From: an uncultured Collinsella sp.
GTDB lineage: Bacteria > Actinomycetota > Coriobacteriia > Coriobacteriales > Coriobacteriaceae
Assembly: GCA_958451615.1 (NCBI GenBank)
Contig: CAUDQR010000026.1
Location: forward strand, 1 to 32,453
Reading direction: 5' to 3'
DNA: 32,453 nucleotides
The position numbers were made by a program, and so were the translations under genes. This document shows positions 16,470 through 24,651 of this stretch, piece after piece (the first letter of the stretch is position 1; the number at the start of each line of letters is the position of its first letter). A model generated the notes under the pieces. The model was not told the DNA's origin and did not search any database. It saw only the letters and a program-made list of their open reading frames with translations.

Positions 16470-17669
16470 CTAGATAAGGTTCTTGCCAGACACCTTATCG
16501 AAGAGATGAGTCGCGTTCTTCTCGAACTTGAACCAGATGGGGTCGCCAGCCTTGAGCGCGCCCTTGGCCTCGAGGTCGACGACGGGGATAATCAGGACAA
16601 ACTGGCCGTCGGGAGCGGTCACGTGGACATGCTCGGTCGAGCCCATGAGCTCGGTCACCTCGACGGTGCCCTGGAGCGCACCCTCCTCGCCCTTGTCGGC
16701 AAGCAGAATCTGCTCGGGACGCACGCCGGCCGTGATCTCCTTCACGTCGCCGCCGTCCCAGTTGAGAGCAAGCTGAGCGCAGGTCTCGGGGGCGAGCGCC
16801 ACGTTCATATCCTCGGTCTTGACGGTAAAGCCGTTGCCCGAGCGCACCAGCTGGGCATCGAAGAAGTTCATCTGCGGCACGCCGATAAAGCCGGCGACGA
16901 AGATGTTCGCGGGATGGTTGAAGACCTCCTGCGGGGTGGCGATCTGCTGGACGACGCCATCCTTCATGACCACGATACGGTCACCGAGGGTCATAGCCTC
17001 GGTCTGGTCGTGAGTAACATAAATGAACGTGCCCTTGATCTCATGACGCAGCTTAATGAGCTCGGCGCGCATCTGGTTACGAAGCTTAGCATCCAGGTTG
17101 GACAGGGGCTCGTCCATCAGAAAGACCTTGGGGTCACGTACGATGGCGCGGCCGATGGCGACACGCTGACGCTGGCCGCCGGAGAGTGCCTTGGGCTTAC
17201 GGTCAAGATACTCGGTAATACCCAGGATCTCGGCAGCGGAGCGAACCTTGCGGTCGATCTCGTCCTTGGGGACCTTCTTGAGCTCGAGCGTAAACGCCAT
17301 GTTCTCGTACACCGTCATATTGGGGTACAGAGCATAGCTCTGGAACACCATGGCGATGTCGCGGTCCTTGGGAGCGACGTCGTTGACGCGCTTGCCGTCG
17401 ATGAGCACGTCGCCCGAGGTGATATCCTCCAGGCCGGCGACCATGCGCATCGTCGTGGACTTACCGCAGCCAGAAGGGCCAACGAGGACGATGAACTCCT
17501 GGTCGTGAACGGTGAGGTTGAAGTCCTCTACAGCGAGCACACCGTCCTCGGTAACCTTGAGGTTGTGCTTCTTCTCCTCGGTTTTCTTCTTTTTGCCAAA
17601 GAAGCCCTTCTTTTTTGACTCGTTGTTGGGATACACCTTCTGAACATGTTTGAGAACGATCTCGGCCAT
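16470..17669 (-). CDS. Sugar ABC importer ATPase (MalK/MsmK/UgpC type)
   Basis: 399 residues. ATPase domain with Walker A GPSGCGKST (residues 64-72), Q-loop in VFQSYALYPNM, signature LSGGQRQRVAIGRAI, Walker B VFLMDEPLSNLDAKLR and H-loop VTHDQTEAM, followed by the C-terminal regulatory TOBE/OB region (GVRPEQI, TELMGSTEHV) of the CUT1 family. A Lys-rich insertion at residues about 17-39 (KKKGFFGKKKKTEEKK) interrupts the usual short N-terminal strand pair. The start has AAAGG seven bases upstream. It is the last gene of the importer operon; such ATPases often serve several sugar importers, so the exact substrate is open. Confidence 0.94.
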   Translation of the reverse strand: MAEIVLKHVQKVYPNNESKKKGFFGKKKKTEEKKHNLKVTEDGVLAVEDFNLTVHDQEFIVLVGPSGCGKSTTMRMVAGLEDITSGDVLIDGKRVNDVAPKDRDIAMVFQSYALYPNMTVYENMAFTLELKKVPKDEIDRKVRSAAEILGITEYLDRKPKALSGGQRQRVAIGRAIVRDPKVFLMDEPLSNLDAKLRNQMRAELIKLRHEIKGTFIYVTHDQTEAMTLGDRIVVMKDGVVQQIATPQEVFNHPANIFVAGFIGVPQMNFFDAQLVRSGNGFTVKTEDMNVALAPETCAQLALNWDGGDVKEITAGVRPEQILLADKGEEGALQGTVEVTELMGSTEHVHVTAPDGQFVLIIPVVDLEAKGALKAGDPIWFKFEKNATHLFDKVSGKNLI

Positions 17670-17687
17670 GTCTTTACCTTTCGATAC

Positions 17688-17712
17688 GCGGCGCCGCGCT
17701 GAGAGGCGCCGC
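17688..17712 (-). other. Short GC-rich hairpin ahead of the ATPase gene
   Basis: GCGGCGCC and its complement (17688-17695 and 17705-17712) form an 8-bp stem with a 9-base loop in the 68-base gap between the permease and the ATPase gene. No U-run follows on the minus strand, so it is likely a message-stability or partial attenuation element. Confidence 0.45.
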
Positions 17713-17737
17713 CAAAACTTGCAAAACAGTTACGGCA

Positions 17738-18577
17738 TCAGCCCTTGACGGCACCTGCCACAACGCCGTCAATGATGTACTTCTGGCAGAAGATGTACAT
17801 GATGACGATGGGGATGACGACCATCATGATGCATGCCATCATGGGGCCGAGCTCGACGTGGCCATAGCCGCCACGGAAGTACTGGATCAAGATAGGAATG
17901 GTCTTGTACTTGGTGGAGTCGAGCGTAAGGTAGGGCAGCAGATAGTCGTTCCAGACCCACATGGTCTCAAGGATGCCGACCGAAAGATAGGTGGGCTTCA
18001 TAATGGGAAGGACGATCTTAAAGAACACCTGGACCGGGTTGCAGCCGTCGATCATGGCCGCTTCCTCAATCTCGAGCGGGATGTTCTTGACGAAGCCGGC
18101 GAACATAAAGACCGCGAGGCCCGCGCCAAAACCAAGGTAGATGAAGCAGATGTTAAACGGCGTGTTAAAGCCGATGCGGTCCGCGAGGTTGGACAGCGTG
18201 AACATGAGCATCTGGAACGGTACGACCATCGAGAAGACGAACAGGTAATAGAAGAAGTTCGAGATCTTGCTGTTGACGCGCACCACGTACCAAGCGCACA
18301 TGGAGCAGCACACCAGAATCAGCACGACCGACGTGACCGTGATGATAAGCGAGTACATAAACGCCGAGGCAAAGCCCTGCTCGTTCAGAGCGTGCACGTA
18401 GTTTGCGAGGCCGTTGAACGTCTCGGGCGTGAGCAGATCGAACGCCGTGGTGGTGCTGATTGCGGTCGCTTTCTTAAAGGAATTGAGCGCAATCATGAAC
18501 ACGGGGTAGATCCATGCGAGCGACAGGATCGTAAAGAAGATCGAGAGCGCGCGGTTGATAGCCTTATCGCGTTTCAT
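17738..18577 (-). CDS. Sugar ABC importer permease (MalG type)
   Basis: 279 residues, six predicted membrane segments starting at ALSIFFTILSLAWIYPVFMIALNS. The cytoplasmic EAA loop, which docks with the ATPase, reads EIEEAAMIDGCNPVQVFFKI, and the LETMWVWNDYLLP stretch is typical of CUT1 MalG-like permeases. The ATG overlaps the stop of the upstream permease (TAATG) with AAGGAGG ten bases before it. It pairs with the product of 18577-19431 to form the channel of the maltose-type importer. Confidence 0.94.
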   Translation of the reverse strand: MKRDKAINRALSIFFTILSLAWIYPVFMIALNSFKKATAISTTTAFDLLTPETFNGLANYVHALNEQGFASAFMYSLIITVTSVVLILVCCSMCAWYVVRVNSKISNFFYYLFVFSMVVPFQMLMFTLSNLADRIGFNTPFNICFIYLGFGAGLAVFMFAGFVKNIPLEIEEAAMIDGCNPVQVFFKIVLPIMKPTYLSVGILETMWVWNDYLLPYLTLDSTKYKTIPILIQYFRGGYGHVELGPMMACIMMVVIPIVIMYIFCQKYIIDGVVAGAVKG

Positions 18578-19431
18578 TACTGCTGCACCTCCTTGGACCT
18601 CGTGGCCTTAAGCTGGATCATAGAAATAGCGACAACCAGGATGCAGAAGATAACTGCCTTGGCCTGACCGATGCCCTGCCATGCGATGCCAGCACGCGAA
18701 TAGAACGTGTTGTAGATGTTCAGGGCGAGCATCTCGGTGGAGTGCGCCGGGGCGCCACCGGTAAGGGCGAGGTTCTGGTCGAACAGCTTAAAGCCGTTGG
18801 TGATGGACAGGAACAGGCAGATGGTGATGGTCGGCATCAGGTTGGGGATCTTAACCTTCCAAAACGTCTGCCATGCCGTAGCGCCATCGACCTTGGCGGC
18901 CTCGATGTAGTCAGACGGAATGGACTGCAGACCGGCGATGTAGATGATCATCATGTAGCCGACCTGTTGCCACAGGGTCAGGATGATAAGGCCCCAGAAG
19001 CCAGCGGCGGAGTTGAGGGCGATAAGCTGGGCACCCACGTTGGAGAGCAGGCAGTTGATCAGAATCTGCCAAATGTAACCCAGTACAATGCCGCCAATCA
19101 GGTTAGGCATAAAGAAAATCGTACGGAAGATGTTGGTGCCCTTGAGCGCCTTGCGAGTGAGCGCCTGCGCAATGGCCAGCGCGATCACGTTGATGAGCAC
19201 CGTCGACAGGAAGGCAAACGCCACGGTAAAGAAGAACGACGTGGAGAACTGCGGATCTGACAGTGCGCGCACGTAGTTCTCGATACCGACAAAGTGCGCG
19301 TTATTAATGGTAATAAACTGGCAGAACGAGAGATAGAAACCCTGGATAAAGGGAATCACGAACCCGATCATAAACGCCAGGCACGTGGGCAGCATAAAGA
19401 GCGGCCACCAGCGTTTGAGTGCTTTGCCCAT
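18577..19431 (-). CDS. Sugar ABC importer permease (MalF type)
   Basis: 284 residues with six membrane segments; the first is PLFMLPTCLAFMIGFVIPFI. The EAA loop is DYIEAAKVDGATAWQTFWKV. It lacks the long periplasmic loop of the E. coli MalF, as usual for Gram-positive CUT1 permeases. The start is supported by AAAGGA seven bases upstream. It lies downstream of the binding-protein gene, separated by an 87-base gap containing a strong stem-loop, and is translationally coupled to the following permease. Confidence 0.94.
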   Translation of the reverse strand: MGKALKRWWPLFMLPTCLAFMIGFVIPFIQGFYLSFCQFITINNAHFVGIENYVRALSDPQFSTSFFFTVAFAFLSTVLINVIALAIAQALTRKALKGTNIFRTIFFMPNLIGGIVLGYIWQILINCLLSNVGAQLIALNSAAGFWGLIILTLWQQVGYMMIIYIAGLQSIPSDYIEAAKVDGATAWQTFWKVKIPNLMPTITICLFLSITNGFKLFDQNLALTGGAPAHSTEMLALNIYNTFYSRAGIAWQGIGQAKAVIFCILVVAISMIQLKATRSKEVQQ

Positions 19432-19451
19432 AGAAGGGTCCTTTCAATATG

Positions 19452-19487
19452 CAGGGGGCGGGCAAACCTACGTCTGCCCGCCCCCTG
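19452..19487 (-). other. Stem-loop between binding protein and permease genes
   Basis: A perfect 13-bp GC-rich stem (CAGGGGGCGGGCA and complement, 10-base loop) with no U-run after it on the minus strand. In the same place E. coli malE-malF carries stem-loops that stabilise the upstream message and make the binding protein far more abundant than the permeases; the same role is likely here. Confidence 0.65.
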
Positions 19488-19518
19488 TCGCTAATCAGAT
19501 AGCTTGGGCAGCAACTGC

Positions 19519-20835
19519 TTACTCGGAAGCAGCCTTCTCGGTCTTCCAGCCATCGACGAAGGCGTTCTTGACGCCGTCCCACTTGGTGTTGTCGGCAGCA
19601 TAAGCGATGAGAGCCTGCTTGAGGTTCTTCTTCCACTCCTCAGAGGGGATGTAAACGAAGTCCCAAGCAACGGTCTTCTTGCCGTCCTTGGCCATAGCAA
19701 CGGCCTGCTGCGAGAAGACGTTGGTGGTCTCCTTAGCGCTCTTGAACGGGGCGGTCAGACCCATCTTGTCAGCGATGATGCTGGTGGCGGTGTCAGAAGT
19801 GACGCACCAATACATGAAGTCCTCGGTGGCCTTCTGGGCATCCTCGGAAGCCTGGGAGCTGACGCACCAGTAGTTCTCGCCGCCGGAGCACAGGCCCTGG
19901 TTCTCCTCGCCGTCGACGCCGATGTAGATCGGCAGCATGCCGAGCTGGTCGTCGGTCATACCGGCCTTGGTGAGGTCGGCGTAGGCCCAAGAGCCGTTCT
20001 GGTAGAAGACGGCCTTGCCGGTTGCGAACTCGTTGGTGGCGTCGTCACCGGTCTTGGAGGCGAGCTGCGAAGGATCGCAGGTGGAGTCGGTGATATACAG
20101 GTCGAAGATCTGCTTAAAGTTGTCGAGATACTCGCCCTTGATCTCGTCGTCCTCCTGATTGTGCTCCTTCTCGAACTCGTAGTAGAGCGGGAGGTTGGCG
20201 AGGTGCGTGGTGTAGCGCCAGCTGGAGGAGTCATCCATACCGGCGGAAGTGAAGGCACCGTCAACGCCGAGCTCGTCCTTGCGGGCCTGGATGTCATCGG
20301 CGCAAGCCTTCAGCTTGTCGAAGGAGTTGATATCCTCGGCCTTGTAGCCGGCCTTCTCGAGGAGCTCCTTGTTGTAGATGATGCCGTAGCTCTCCTGAAC
20401 CCAGTCGATACCCAGATCCTTGCCGTCGGACTGCAGCGCCAGGGAGTCGTCGATGAGCTCGCCGCGGAGCTTGGTGTCGGAAAGATCGGCGCAGTAGTCC
20501 TTCCAGTTCTTAAGGCCGGTGGGGCCGTTGACCTGGAACAGCGTCGGAGCGGAGCTCTTGGACATCTCGGACTTGAGCTTCTCCTCGTAGGTGTTGGAGG
20601 CGGCGGTCACGATCTTGACCTCGACGCCCTTCTCCTTCTTGTACGCCTTGGCGATCTCCTTCCACTCCTTGTCGACCTCGGGCTTGAACTGGAGGAAGTA
20701 GACCTCGGCAGCGTCACCAGAAGCAGAGGAGCCGGAGCCGGCAGAACCACCGCAGCCCACGAGACCCAGACCAAGAACCGCAGCCGCGGAACCAGCAAAG
20801 CCCAGGAACTGCCTTCTGCTCATTTCGTTCTTCAT
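19519..20835 (-). CDS. Sugar-binding lipoprotein of the ABC importer
   Basis: 438 residues. The signal region MKNEMSRRQFLGFAGSAAAV contains a twin-arginine-like SRRQFLG and ends in the lipobox LVGC (Cys28), so the mature protein should be lipid-anchored outside the membrane. A Gly/Ser-rich linker follows, then a type 1 extracellular solute-binding fold (family SBP_bac_1/8) with typical pieces YGIIYNKELLEKAGY, FATGKAVFYQNGSWAYADL and FMYWCVTSDTATSIIADKMG. I chose ATG 20835 because GGTGG lies six bases upstream. First gene of the importer operon; maltose or maltodextrin is the probable ligand given malQ and glgP nearby, but the ligand is not fixed by sequence. Confidence 0.93.
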   Translation of the reverse strand: MKNEMSRRQFLGFAGSAAAVLGLGLVGCGGSAGSGSSASGDAAEVYFLQFKPEVDKEWKEIAKAYKKEKGVEVKIVTAASNTYEEKLKSEMSKSSAPTLFQVNGPTGLKNWKDYCADLSDTKLRGELIDDSLALQSDGKDLGIDWVQESYGIIYNKELLEKAGYKAEDINSFDKLKACADDIQARKDELGVDGAFTSAGMDDSSSWRYTTHLANLPLYYEFEKEHNQEDDEIKGEYLDNFKQIFDLYITDSTCDPSQLASKTGDDATNEFATGKAVFYQNGSWAYADLTKAGMTDDQLGMLPIYIGVDGEENQGLCSGGENYWCVSSQASEDAQKATEDFMYWCVTSDTATSIIADKMGLTAPFKSAKETTNVFSQQAVAMAKDGKKTVAWDFVYIPSEEWKKNLKQALIAYAADNTKWDGVKNAFVDGWKTEKAASE

Positions 20836-20923
20836 TACAATCCACCCTTTCACACCGTGGCGGCACCCTTTGCCGCCGCCTTCGGAGATTGGCTCGGGGA
20901 CTTTGCCCCTTTTGCTGATTTGT

Positions 20924-20955
20924 ACAATACGCTATTTGGCTAGTTGTTTGAACAA
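20924..20955 (-). promoter_or_regulatory. Importer operon promoter with operator 1
   Basis: On the minus strand TTCAAA (-35, 20947-20952) and TATTGT (-10, 20924-20929) are 17 bases apart. The palindrome TTGTTTGAACAA (plus-strand reading, 20944-20955) covers the -35 box, so a bound regulator would block polymerase. A small hairpin (20859-20877) lies further down in the 5' leader. Confidence 0.6.
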
Positions 20956-21018
20956 GTATTACTAGAGCGGTAGAAAAACTTCGGTGAACGGTAATTTCGA
21001 CTTGATACTTGACAAGTT

Positions 21019-21030
21019 TTGTATAAACAA
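21019..21030. promoter_or_regulatory. Operator 2 of the importer operon
   Basis: TTGTATAAACAA, one base from the shared palindrome TTGTTTAAACAA, centred 75 bases (about seven helical turns) from the operator at 20944-20955. The spacing would allow two dimers on the same DNA face or looping. Confidence 0.55.
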
Positions 21031-21051
21031 TTATTTGTTATCGAATGCAGA

Positions 21052-21100
21052 GAAAACGCCCGATCAAGCCGATGCATCGTCGGTTTGACCGGGCGTTTTC
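21052..21100 (-). terminator. Intrinsic terminator of the GntR gene
   Basis: A long stem (GAAAACGCCCG and its complement, continuing inward with few mismatches) lies about 40 bases after the regulator stop, ending on the minus strand in GCGTTTTC. It insulates the importer promoter from transcription through the regulator gene. Confidence 0.85.
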
Positions 21101-21141
21101 GCTTTGAGGGCATGAGTCTCGTCAGGCTGCGAGCTAGCCGG

Positions 21142-21861
21142 CTATCGCTTGGAATTGACGCGGTAATGGAAGATCTCGGGGTGTGTGCGGGCATGCGTGA
21201 CCTCGAACAAGATGCCGTCCGAGGTGTACGACTGGCTCTCCATAACGGCGACGCAGTTGTACTTGCCAAGGTCCAGATAGCTGCAGTCCTCATCGTTGGC
21301 GAGCTCGACACTCACCGTACGACGGCTCGCCATCACTTTGACGCCGCGCTTGTGCTCCAGATAGCCGTAGATAGAATCCGCCGCGATCTCGGGGGTCAGG
21401 CCCTTGGCGACCGACGCCAAAAAGTAGCCATGGTCCACTTGGCGCGCGCTGCCGTTGAGGCTTCGGACACGCACTACGCGAATCAGCTCCTCGCCCACCT
21501 TAAAGCCCAGGCGGCGAGAGAGTTGCTCAGTGCAAATCAAATGTTCAAAAGACTTGACCTCGGTCGATGCGACGGCATTGTTGCGTTTTGCGAACTCGCC
21601 AAACGACTCAACCTCTTCGAGTGCGCCCAGCATGTCGGTTTCGCCCTTAAGCCAAATAACGCGCACGCCCTTACCGTGTATAGGCTGCACAAACATCTGG
21701 TCGGCCAGCATGCTCAAGGCGCGTCGAACGGTATTGCGCGTGCAGCCAAACTCCGCGGTCAGCTCGGCTTCGGTTGGCAGCATCTCCTGAAACGCATAGG
21801 TCCCGTTGATGATGCGCGAACGGATCTCGCGGTAGATTCCTTCGTAAATCGCTTTTGGCAT
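21142..21861 (-). CDS. GntR/HutC-family regulator with UTRA domain (TreR-like)
   Basis: 239 residues. An N-terminal winged helix (MPKAIYEGIYREIRSRIING, then LPTEAELTAEFGCTRNTVRRALSML with the recognition helix, then HGKGVRV) is followed by a UTRA ligand-binding domain (about 90-230: GEELIRVVRVRSLNG, DHGYFLASVAKGL, SIYGYLEHKRGVKV). UTRA domains of TreR-type proteins sense sugar phosphates and relatives. AGAGGTGAAATC precedes the ATG. It sits between the importer operon and the divergent PTS-HAD gene. Five near-identical palindromes in the surrounding promoters, one in its own, match the TTGT...ACAA form known for TreR sites, so it is probably a repressor of the whole alpha-glucan set and of itself. 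Confidence 0.9.
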   Translation of the reverse strand: MPKAIYEGIYREIRSRIINGTYAFQEMLPTEAELTAEFGCTRNTVRRALSMLADQMFVQPIHGKGVRVIWLKGETDMLGALEEVESFGEFAKRNNAVASTEVKSFEHLICTEQLSRRLGFKVGEELIRVVRVRSLNGSARQVDHGYFLASVAKGLTPEIAADSIYGYLEHKRGVKVMASRRTVSVELANDEDCSYLDLGKYNCVAVMESQSYTSDGILFEVTHARTHPEIFHYRVNSKR

Positions 21862-21913
21862 GATTTCACCTCTAATGAATATGTATGGCTAGGCACGATA
21901 GCATTTCTTAAAG

Positions 21914-21925
21914 TTGTTTAAACCG
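21914..21925. promoter_or_regulatory. Operator in the gntR promoter region
   Basis: TTGTTTAAACCG, ten of twelve bases matching the shared palindrome, 52 bases upstream of the GntR start codon. It is consistent with autoregulation. The -10 and -35 boxes for the regulator gene are not clear to me. Confidence 0.5.
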
Positions 21926-22022
21926 ATTATCGGTAAAGCACGGATTATTTACCGTCGACGGTTCCCCCGAAACCCAAATCGGACCGAATCAAAACCGTCA
22001 ATGCGGCAAGCAGCCAGTCCTC

Positions 22023-22047
22023 TACAATGAGTTCATTGTTTAAACGT
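22023..22047 (+). promoter_or_regulatory. PTS-HAD promoter element and operator
   Basis: A TACAAT -10 box (22023-22028) is followed eight bases later by TTGTTTAAACGT (22036-22047), ten of twelve bases matching the shared palindrome. Here the operator would cover the transcription start and early transcribed region rather than the -35. The CTACAAT box is also present at malQ. Confidence 0.55.
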
Positions 22048-22085
22048 TCTTGCTCGCACAGCATGTTGCATCCGGAAGGCATATT

Positions 22086-24536
22086 ATGCTGCAGAAAATC
22101 CAACGTTTTGGCGGAGCCATGTTCGCGCCCGCCATGCTGTTTTCTATATCAGGCCTCATGGTCGGCATCTCCGCCCTCGCAACGACCGTGGATATCGTCG
22201 GCGACCTCGCCGTATACGGAACCCCCTGGTACGTTTTCTGGACCATCATCCAGCGCGGCTCGTGGACGGTCTTTAAGCGCCTTCCACTTCTTTTTGCCGT
22301 AGCGCTGCCTATCGGCCTTGCCCAAAAGCAACCGGCACGCTGCTGCCTCGAGGCGCTCGTAGCCTATTTTGCCTACTGTTTCTTTTTGAGCGAGATCATT
22401 AAGCTGAGCGGCGACAACCTTGGACTTAAGTACCCGTCGTCTTTAACCCCCGCCAGCGGCATCACCGTCATCGACGGCATCAAGACGCTCGACACCGGCA
22501 TTATCGGCCCGCTGGCGGTGTCGGCAACCGTCGTCGCCATCCATGACCGCTTCTACGATGCCAAGGTTCCCGATTGGCTCGGCACCTTCTCGGGTTCCTC
22601 GCTGGTCTACCTCATCAGCTTTTTTGCCGTGTTTGCCCTTGCCGCCATCTCGGCCGCCATCGTGCCCTTCGCATACGCTGTGACCGAAACGCTGCGCCAC
22701 GCACTTGCGGGCGTCGGCCCCTTCGGCGTGGGCATCTTTGTGTTTTTGGAGCGAGCGCTCGAGCCCATGGGGCTGCACCATCTGCTCTATATGCCCATCT
22801 ATTACGACAATCTGGTCATTCACGACGGTATTTACGCCACGTGGACCAACCTGCTCCCCATTCTCTCCCATAGCACGCGCCCTTTAAATGAACTTGCGCC
22901 CTGGGCAGGTTTTACCGCCACCGGCTGGGGCAAGCTCTTTGGCCTTCCCGCCATCGCGGCAGCATTCTATTTCACCGCCAAACCCGAACGCCGCGCCGGC
23001 CTTAAGGTCATCCTTTTGCCCGCCATCGTCGCCTCGGTGGTCTGCGGCGTCACCGAGCCGCTCGAGTTTCTCCTTTTGTTCACCTATCCCGGACTCTTTT
23101 TGCTCTACGCCGTCCTGTCCTCCTGCCTTGCCATGACCATGAACTTCTTTGGCATCGTCGGCATCTTCTCGGGCGGTCTCATGGAAATGACGGCCTTCAA
23201 CTTCATCCCACTCATGCGAATGCATGCCGGCTCCTACCTTTTGGCGCTCGGTATCGGTCTTGCCTTTAGCCTCATCTTTTTTGTTAGTTTTCGAGCACTC
23301 ATCTTGGTCTATGACCTTAAGACGCCGGGCCGCGAGGATCATGTCTCCAATCGCGCGGCAATCGATCGTTTAACGGGAAGCGGCTTTGCCAAAGAGCAAT
23401 CTCCCAATGGCGAGGTCAGTATTCAATCCGATCAAGATCACGTCCTCGCTGAGCGGGTAATTCAGCTTTTAGGTGGCGTTGGCAATATCGTGGGCGCAAC
23501 CAACTGCGCCACGCGCCTGCGCGTCGAGGTCGCAGACCCTTCCATCGTTGCAGATAATGCGTCGTTTGTCGCGGTGGGCGCCAAGGGCCTCATCATTACG
23601 GGCAAGACCGCCCAGGTGATTATTGGCATCTCCGTTCCCCGCGTTAAAGAGCATTTTGACCAGATCATGGGCCTCGAGCCGGGATTTGTGTCCACCACCT
23701 CGGCCTCCCCTGCCGCCAGCGCAGCCCATAAGCGCGGCGATATCTGCTTCTTCGATATCGACGGAACACTCGCCTGGCAAGACCCTCGAGTGGCACAAGA
23801 GCTTCCCGAGAGCGAGCGAGACCTCTCCCCCTATCCCAATGAAGCGGTCTCGCAAGCCATCCGTGATTTTGTCGCCAAGGGCAATATGGCGTTTATCTGC
23901 ACAGGGCGCACGCTGAGCTGCATCCATCCAAAGCTGCTCGAGCTGCCCTGGACCGGCATCGTCTGCCTCGCGGGTGGCTATGTCGAACTTGAGGGACACG
24001 TGATTCGCGATTTGGCGATGACGCCCGGCATGCTGCAGCGCCTTGCTCCCATTCTTGAGCAATCGGACGAAGTGATTCGTTTTGAGGGACTCAATGGCGT
24101 CGTTCGCATGAGTGCCGATGCGCCCGACGCCCCCGGATACGCCCGCACCGTGGGCGATGCAATTACGCAGCTGCAACATTACAGCGCCTACAAGATCTTA
24201 ATGTCCACGTCGCTTGCCAACCGCATCGCTCAGGATCAAGCGTTTGAGCCGCTGCTCTGCTTTAACGAGCTCGAGCTCGAAGTGACCGAGATTTCGCCTC
24301 GCGAATGCACCAAGCGCGAGGGTATCCAGTCCGTACTCGACGCCCTCGATCCCCACCACGGAACCGTATACGGCATCGGCGACGCCAGCAATGACGTCTC
24401 GCTGATGAACGCCGTCGACGTTGGCATCGCCATGGGCAACGCACCGGACTTCCTCAAGGAAAAGGCCGACTATGTCACCGACAGCATCGACCACGACGGC
24501 GTCGTCACCGCGCTCGAACACTTTGGGCTTATCTAG
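22086..24536 (+). CDS. PTS EIIC-EIIB sugar permease fused to HAD phosphatase
   Basis: 816 residues in three parts. Residues about 1-420 are a glucose-superfamily EIIC membrane domain (FGGAMFAPAMLFSISGLMVG; LEPMGLHHLLYMPIYYD; VCGVTEPLEFLLLFTYPGLF). Residues about 450-535 are an EIIB domain with the phosphorylated cysteine in GATNCATRLRVEV (Cys474). After a Ser/Ala-rich linker, residues about 550-816 are a Cof-type HAD hydrolase with DIDGT (Asp557, Asp559), CTGRT, the late lysine region and GIGDASNDVSLM (Asp766, Asp770). No EIIA is present, so a separate EIIA is needed. ATG 22086 has GGAAGG six bases upstream. The fusion suggests a sugar phosphorylated on entry may be dephosphorylated by the same chain; the substrate is probably an alpha-glucoside such as maltose or trehalose (inference). 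Confidence 0.92.
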   Translation: MLQKIQRFGGAMFAPAMLFSISGLMVGISALATTVDIVGDLAVYGTPWYVFWTIIQRGSWTVFKRLPLLFAVALPIGLAQKQPARCCLEALVAYFAYCFFLSEIIKLSGDNLGLKYPSSLTPASGITVIDGIKTLDTGIIGPLAVSATVVAIHDRFYDAKVPDWLGTFSGSSLVYLISFFAVFALAAISAAIVPFAYAVTETLRHALAGVGPFGVGIFVFLERALEPMGLHHLLYMPIYYDNLVIHDGIYATWTNLLPILSHSTRPLNELAPWAGFTATGWGKLFGLPAIAAAFYFTAKPERRAGLKVILLPAIVASVVCGVTEPLEFLLLFTYPGLFLLYAVLSSCLAMTMNFFGIVGIFSGGLMEMTAFNFIPLMRMHAGSYLLALGIGLAFSLIFFVSFRALILVYDLKTPGREDHVSNRAAIDRLTGSGFAKEQSPNGEVSIQSDQDHVLAERVIQLLGGVGNIVGATNCATRLRVEVADPSIVADNASFVAVGAKGLIITGKTAQVIIGISVPRVKEHFDQIMGLEPGFVSTTSASPAASAAHKRGDICFFDIDGTLAWQDPRVAQELPESERDLSPYPNEAVSQAIRDFVAKGNMAFICTGRTLSCIHPKLLELPWTGIVCLAGGYVELEGHVIRDLAMTPGMLQRLAPILEQSDEVIRFEGLNGVVRMSADAPDAPGYARTVGDAITQLQHYSAYKILMSTSLANRIAQDQAFEPLLCFNELELEVTEISPRECTKREGIQSVLDALDPHHGTVYGIGDASNDVSLMNAVDVGIAMGNAPDFLKEKADYVTDSIDHDGVVTALEHFGLI

Positions 24537-24651
24537 CCAAGCCCCTACCGCACTTGCGGCCGCATGGACCAATCGTCTTCAACCGCCGCGCTCGACGCCC
24601 TAATGTGGCAATATGTTGTCTGCATAATGCAACGATGCAACCTATCAAAGA

